10,180 nt of DNA from Tannerella sp. (GTDB taxonomy: Bacteria > Bacteroidota > Bacteroidia > Bacteroidales > Tannerellaceae): the NCBI GenBank assembly GCA_031283785.1, contig JAITBC010000448.1, forward strand, positions 1-10,180, written 5' to 3'. The position numbers and the translations under genes were made by a program. The notes under the pieces are model-generated. The model worked only from the letters and a program-made list of their open reading frames with translations. It had not been told where the DNA came from and searched no databases. Position 1 is the stretch's first letter. Each line of letters starts with the position of its first letter. Shown piece by piece: positions 6,695 through 10,180 of this stretch.

Positions 6695-9418
6695 ATGAAA
6701 AACGCAAAAAACATCGTTTTACCGATTATTTGCATATTTCTTCTCTGTCGGTGCAGTTTCGTTAAAGAAGAAAAGAAATATGTGATCGGTTTGTCGCAAT
6801 GCATGCTGGATGATGCCTGGCGGCAGACTATGATACGCGAGGTGCGCATCGAAGCGTCTAATTATGATCATCTTGAGCTGGTCGTTCGTAATGCCGATAC
6901 GAATAACAAGCAGCAAATCATGCAGATTCGCGAGTTGATCGACATGAAAGTCGATGTATTGATTATCTCGCCGAACGAATCCGAACCGCTCACTGCCGTT
7001 GCGCAGGAAGCGTTCCGGGCGGGTATACCGACAATCATTACGGATCGTAAAGTAAATACGGAATTATATACTACATTCGTCGGCGCAAGCAATTATGAGA
7101 TAGGCCGAAACGCCGGACATTATGCGATCGAATATTTGCCTTCCGATGCCGTCATCCTCGAAATATGGGGATTATCTACCTCCTCGCCGGCAAAAGAGCG
7201 TCATGAAGGCTTTGTCGAAGCGCTTGCCGGCCGGCCGGACGTTACGTTTATTAATCTTGAAGGGGAGTGGCGTTACGATACGGCCTCCGTACGTATAGCA
7301 CGTATGGAGATACCTGAAAAGATCGACTTTGTGTATGCTCATAATGATATGATGGCTATTGCGGCGCGTGAATTTTTTGTGGAACGCGATCCGGTCAAAG
7401 GAAAAGAACTTCATATTATTGGTGTGGATGCGGTGCCGGGAGCCGGCCTTGAGGCGGTTGCCGACGGAAGAATAAATACTTCGTTTATGTATCCTACCGG
7501 GGGAGAGCAGATTATACGCGCGGCAGTCCGTTTGGCCGAAGGCAAGCCGGTAGAGCATTTTATCCCGCTTCAGACGGCGCTTGTAGATAAATCGGTCGCA
7601 CGGACGTTACTGTTGCAGTCCGACCAGTTGATAAATTACCAGCAGCGTATAGAAACCCAGCGTTCGAGAATTGATATGTTGTTTGGCCGTTTCGGTTTTC
7701 TGCAAAGTTCGTTGCTGATTATTTCCGTGTTGATGATAGCTTTTGTGATCCTTACGGTTTATGCCTTTTATATTAATCGCAAGATGACGAGGACGAACGG
7801 AATCTTGCGCGAGATAAACAAAAAGGAAGAGGAACAGCGCCATAAATTAGTGGAACTCAATGTAGAGATAAAGGAGGTTACAGCCCAGAAATTGCAGTTC
7901 TTCACGAATGTATCGCACGAAGTGCGGACGCCCCTGACATTGATTCTCTCTCCGCTCGACCGGTTAACAGGCTTGTTGCAAGGCTCGGCGTATCTGGATG
8001 ATTTGTTGCTGATACGGAAGAACGCCGACAGATTGTTGCGTGTTATAAACCAGTTGCTTGACTTCCGTAAGATTGAAAATCATCAGGAGAAATTGAAACT
8101 GAAGGAAATTAATATCATGGATTTCACCCGCGAGGTGATGACGTATTTTGACAGTATGGCGGCAGTTCGCGGCATAACGTATAAATTTATTTCCGACATG
8201 AAGGAATGTAAGCTCTGGCTGGATACGGATATGATGGAGAAAGTCCTCGTGAATTTGCTCTCCAATGCGTTTAAGTTTACTCCCGTAAACGGTGTTATAA
8301 CGGTTTGCATTTCGCAGCGCGACAACGACAGGGTGAATATTTCGGTAGAGGATAACGGTCGTGGCATCGAGAGTAAAAATATTCCATATCTGTTTGATCG
8401 CTTTTATATGGGATCATATTCGTCGGGGACGGGTATCGGGCTGCATATTGTGAAGGAATATATCCGTATGCATAAAGGCGATGTTGTCGTTGAAAGCGAA
8501 CAGGGTAAACGCACACGGTTTACGATTTCTTTGCGTCGGGGGAGAGAGCATCTGGAAGGAGAGCAAAATATGGAATATGATATATCCCCGTTATCGTATG
8601 AAGCGTCGCAGCTGGACGATTCCGGCGTCAAAGAAATACTGAATGTTTCTTATCCGTATAACGTATTGATTGTAGAGGACGATGATGAAGTCCGCGCCTG
8701 TCTTGGAAAGGAACTGAAAGAACAGTTCTCCGTATTTATGGCCTCCAGTGGCAGGGAAGCTGTTTCCATTCTGGAAGAAAAAGATGTCTCACTGGTGCTT
8801 AGCGATGTAATGATGCCTGATATGAACGGATTTGAGTTATGCCGTTATATAAAGACAACCCTTTCGTTCAGTCACATACCGGTAATCCTGCTAACGGCGC
8901 TGACGGACGAACGGCAGCGGTTATACGGCGTATCGAGAGGTGCGGATAGCTATATACAAAAACCTTTTCATATACAGTATGTGAAAGTTAAAATTGTCCG
9001 TTTGCTTGAAGAGCGGAAAAAGTTGCGCGAACAATTATTACAAAAACTCCAGGAGAACCGTTTGCTTTTGGTTGATTTGGAAAAAGCCGAAAATATGGAC
9101 GATAAATTCCTTCGGCGTTTTCTGATACAGATAGAAAAAGTGTATACCGAACCGGAATACAATATTGAACGGCTGAGTGAGACGCTTGGCCTTTCCCGTG
9201 GTCATCTGCACCGGAAAATAAAGGAATTGACGGGCGTCTCCCCGGTAGATTTCCTGCGTGATTACCGCCTCAAAAAAGCTGCCGCCATGATAAAGCAACA
9301 ACATCTGTCAATAAGCGAAGTCGCATACCGGACAGGCTTTTCTTCCCCGGCCTATTTTTCCAAATGCTTTAAAGTGCTGTATGGCATGACGCCTAAAGAA
9401 TATCAGGAAAACGGCTGA
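6695..9418 (+). CDS. Hybrid two-component system protein with sugar-binding periplasmic sensor
   Basis: This 907-residue one-protein signalling system senses a ligand in the periplasm and activates genes, usually a polysaccharide utilization locus. Order: N-terminal hydrophobic signal/anchor (about 5-20); type 1 periplasmic-binding-protein domain (about 30-320) with residues at positions expected to line the sugar pocket of ribose/galactose-binding relatives (D117-R118, R169, N217-D218, D245); transmembrane helix 340-360; HisKA with phosphoacceptor H408 in SHEVRTPL; HATPase with N524, DNGRG from 553, and GTGIGL at 578-583; receiver with acidic EDDD 661-664, phospho-acceptor D704, T734 and K756; AraC-type helix-turn-helix (about 810-905) ending MTPKEYQENG. 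All catalytic residues are present. It lacks the beta-propeller sensor common in this class and resembles the architecture of the fructose sensor BT1754. ATG 6641 overlaps the ychF stop (ATGA) and would add 18 residues; ATG 6695 gives a cleaner signal sequence. Ligand and targets are unknown. Confidence 0.93.
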   Translation: MKNAKNIVLPIICIFLLCRCSFVKEEKKYVIGLSQCMLDDAWRQTMIREVRIEASNYDHLELVVRNADTNNKQQIMQIRELIDMKVDVLIISPNESEPLTAVAQEAFRAGIPTIITDRKVNTELYTTFVGASNYEIGRNAGHYAIEYLPSDAVILEIWGLSTSSPAKERHEGFVEALAGRPDVTFINLEGEWRYDTASVRIARMEIPEKIDFVYAHNDMMAIAAREFFVERDPVKGKELHIIGVDAVPGAGLEAVADGRINTSFMYPTGGEQIIRAAVRLAEGKPVEHFIPLQTALVDKSVARTLLLQSDQLINYQQRIETQRSRIDMLFGRFGFLQSSLLIISVLMIAFVILTVYAFYINRKMTRTNGILREINKKEEEQRHKLVELNVEIKEVTAQKLQFFTNVSHEVRTPLTLILSPLDRLTGLLQGSAYLDDLLLIRKNADRLLRVINQLLDFRKIENHQEKLKLKEINIMDFTREVMTYFDSMAAVRGITYKFISDMKECKLWLDTDMMEKVLVNLLSNAFKFTPVNGVITVCISQRDNDRVNISVEDNGRGIESKNIPYLFDRFYMGSYSSGTGIGLHIVKEYIRMHKGDVVVESEQGKRTRFTISLRRGREHLEGEQNMEYDISPLSYEASQLDDSGVKEILNVSYPYNVLIVEDDDEVRACLGKELKEQFSVFMASSGREAVSILEEKDVSLVLSDVMMPDMNGFELCRYIKTTLSFSHIPVILLTALTDERQRLYGVSRGADSYIQKPFHIQYVKVKIVRLLEERKKLREQLLQKLQENRLLLVDLEKAENMDDKFLRRFLIQIEKVYTEPEYNIERLSETLGLSRGHLHRKIKELTGVSPVDFLRDYRLKKAAAMIKQQHLSISEVAYRTGFSSPAYFSKCFKVLYGMTPKEYQENG

Positions 9419-9445
9419 TTCCGTCCGTATAAATCGAGTTGTTGT

Positions 9446-9478
9446 GCGGGTTCAGGGAATGTCAACCCGTTCGTTTTT
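9446..9478 (+). terminator. Possible intrinsic terminator downstream of the sensor gene
   Basis: GCGGGTT (9446-9452) pairs with AACCCGT (9464-9470), seven pairs including one G-U, around an 11-base loop, and is followed by TCGTTTTT. It lies about 30 bases after the sensor stop and faces minus-strand genes, which is the right place. It also overlaps the relic coding sequence, so part of the pairing could be chance. Confidence 0.38.
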
Positions 9479-9652
9479 GGGGTCGGTAATGCAATCGCCG
9501 TTGAAAACGACGAAGTCATATTCGATTCCTTCAGCCGTATTTTATGAAATTTATTGTTGCATATCATTTATCACAGCGGTACGGGCATGTCCGCAGGGCG
9601 TTCCTTTCAACGGGTCTCCGTCACTCGTCTTTGCTGTTTTCAATTTCTCCAT
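9452..9652 (-). pseudogene. Decayed metallophosphoesterase fragment
   Basis: On the minus strand, one frame spells a degraded piece of what reads as a calcineurin-like phosphoesterase. From about 9589 downward it reads HARTAVINDMQQ, then TAA (9551-9553), two codons, TAA (9542-9544), then NTAEGIEYDFVVFNGDCITDP and a stop at 9452-9454. The block DFVVFNGDC resembles the GD(x) metal-binding motif of these enzymes. INDMQQ sits where an (N)DxH motif would be, with Gln in place of the metal-binding His. The fragment has two internal stops, no start that spans it, and lacks the later GNHE and histidine motifs, so it cannot be functional. It lies directly downstream of the small membrane protein gene, overlapping its last codons. 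Family recognition is from memory of motifs; decay is seen directly. Confidence 0.5.
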
Positions 9653-9882
9653 AATCTGTCTTTGATGGAAACGGCACTCACACATGCGATCACGAACGGG
9701 ATCAGAGCCGGAAACGCAATCATCGGTATCGGGATCCATCTGTAGAAGATGACAGCACGCCAACCGCTGTTAATGTACAGCTTTGTTAACAACACGGACA
9801 GGGCAATGCCCGCCGCCATGACCAGGATGATTGAAATAACACACAAGGTCTTTTTTACGGTGTTTTTTTTCTTTGTATTCAT
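9640..9882 (-). CDS. Small two-helix membrane protein, DUF2798-like
   Basis: An 80-residue protein starting MNTKKKNTVKK, with a positively charged N-terminus and then two hydrophobic helices: about 12-37 and about 49-72. Between them is a short SGWRAVIFYRW loop, followed by IPIPMIAFPALIPFV. The pattern of two helices, an FxxxW-type stretch before the second helix and an AFP in it recalls DUF2798, a family of short membrane proteins of unknown function; this match is tentative. Its ATG (9880-9882) shares four bases with the stop of the upstream gene (ATGA), which argues for translational coupling and that both frames are real. Its last four codons and stop overlap the frame of the relic. No terminator is evident after it on the minus strand. 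Role unknown. Confidence 0.62.
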   Translation of the reverse strand: MNTKKKNTVKKTLCVISIILVMAAGIALSVLLTKLYINSGWRAVIFYRWIPIPMIAFPALIPFVIACVSAVSIKDRLWRN

Positions 9883-10180
9883 TTCTTTTTATAGTGGCAC
9901 ATTATTCCATATATATGCGTATCGCAATCCATACATGCCTCCGTTTTCGGATGCAGGTTATGGGTAAACGCAAAGTATATCCTGCGGATTAAATGATGCG
10001 GATATTTTATCCCCATATACGTTTCACGCAAATACTTTCCAATATCGTAGCTCACATCGCTATTCCACCAGTCTGCAACAAGTATCCGGCTTGCAGTATA
10101 GAACTTAAACGCCATAATCTGCTTTGGCGCCAGGCTTTTCCCGTCCATATATTCGGTTAAGAAATTTTTGTAGACTTCTG
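9879..10180 (-). CDS. Unidentified protein, C-terminal part (possible TetR-family regulator)
   Basis: The minus-strand frame is open from the window edge (10178) to a TGA at 9879-9881, giving about 99 residues; the internal ATG at 10146-10148 is probably not the start, because the frame continues upstream as VYKNFLTEY. I do not recognise it firmly. The helical stretch AFKFYTASRILVADWW followed by a second helix (DIGKYLRETYMG) is reminiscent of the C-terminal dimerisation domain of TetR-family repressors, and TetR genes are often paired with small membrane protein genes like the one downstream. That is inference. The last 40 residues do not fit TetR: they include HPKTEACMDCDTH and MCHYKKK, a C-x2-C-x2-H-x5-C-H cluster that could bind metal or be a frame-extended tail. 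The gene overlaps the next one by four bases. Confidence 0.5.
   Translation of the reverse strand, partial: EVYKNFLTEYMDGKSLAPKQIMAFKFYTASRILVADWWNSDVSYDIGKYLRETYMGIKYPHHLIRRIYFAFTHNLHPKTEACMDCDTHIYGIMCHYKKK

Noticed and set aside
9444..9665. Plus-strand 73-residue frame after the sensor gene
   Set aside because: It has no recognisable motif, lies over the terminator-like hairpin, and is opposite the relic frame that does carry recognisable motifs.
1..10180. Search for CRISPR repeats, insertion sequences, transposases or integration sites
   Set aside because: No spaced direct repeats, no terminal inverted repeats flanking a transposase-like frame and no recombinase motifs were seen by eye; only the relic at 9452-9652 hints at rearrangement.

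Overview
The window looks like a chromosomal segment from the phylum Bacteroidota, most likely order Bacteroidales. The evidence is a hybrid two-component system (periplasmic sensor, kinase, receiver and AraC regulator in one chain), a GH106-type rhamnosidase, general lack of strong Shine-Dalgarno sites, and a textbook Bacteroides-type promoter (TTTG, 19 bases, TATCTTTG) upstream of ychF. I cannot name the genus.

Layout, left to right: (1) 1-1195, plus strand: C-terminal 397 residues of a GH106 alpha-L-rhamnosidase-like enzyme, cut by the window edge, followed by a short terminator-like hairpin. (2) 1379-2353, minus strand: long-chain polyprenyl diphosphate synthase (IspB-like), convergent with the rhamnosidase. 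(3) A 257-base divergent spacer with back-to-back -7 promoter boxes. (4) 2611-5421, plus strand: complete three-domain DNA polymerase I. (5) 5541-6644, plus strand: YchF/OLA1-type ATPase with its own promoter. (6) 6695-9418, plus strand, starting 50 bases after ychF ends: a hybrid two-component sensor/regulator with a sugar-binding-protein-like periplasmic domain. (7) 9419-10180: an accessory tail on the minus strand, with an edge-truncated gene that overlaps a small two-helix membrane protein gene by four bases, followed by a decayed fragment that reads as part of a calcineurin-like metallophosphoesterase.

Functionally, the middle is housekeeping (isoprenoid chain synthesis for quinones, DNA repair/replication, a ribosome-associated ATPase). 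The flanks carry the carbohydrate-related and accessory genes. The hybrid sensor is of the class that switches on polysaccharide utilization loci after binding a monosaccharide in the periplasm. No SusC/SusD pair lies in the window, so its target is not visible; the nearest glycan gene is the rhamnosidase more than 5 kb upstream, behind housekeeping genes.

I did not find a clearly new biological system. The points most worth checking are an apparent missing middle domain in the rhamnosidase, the apparently orphan hybrid sensor and its structured start region, the metallophosphoesterase relic, and the unidentified overlapping gene pair at the right edge, whose upstream member ends in a Cys/His cluster.
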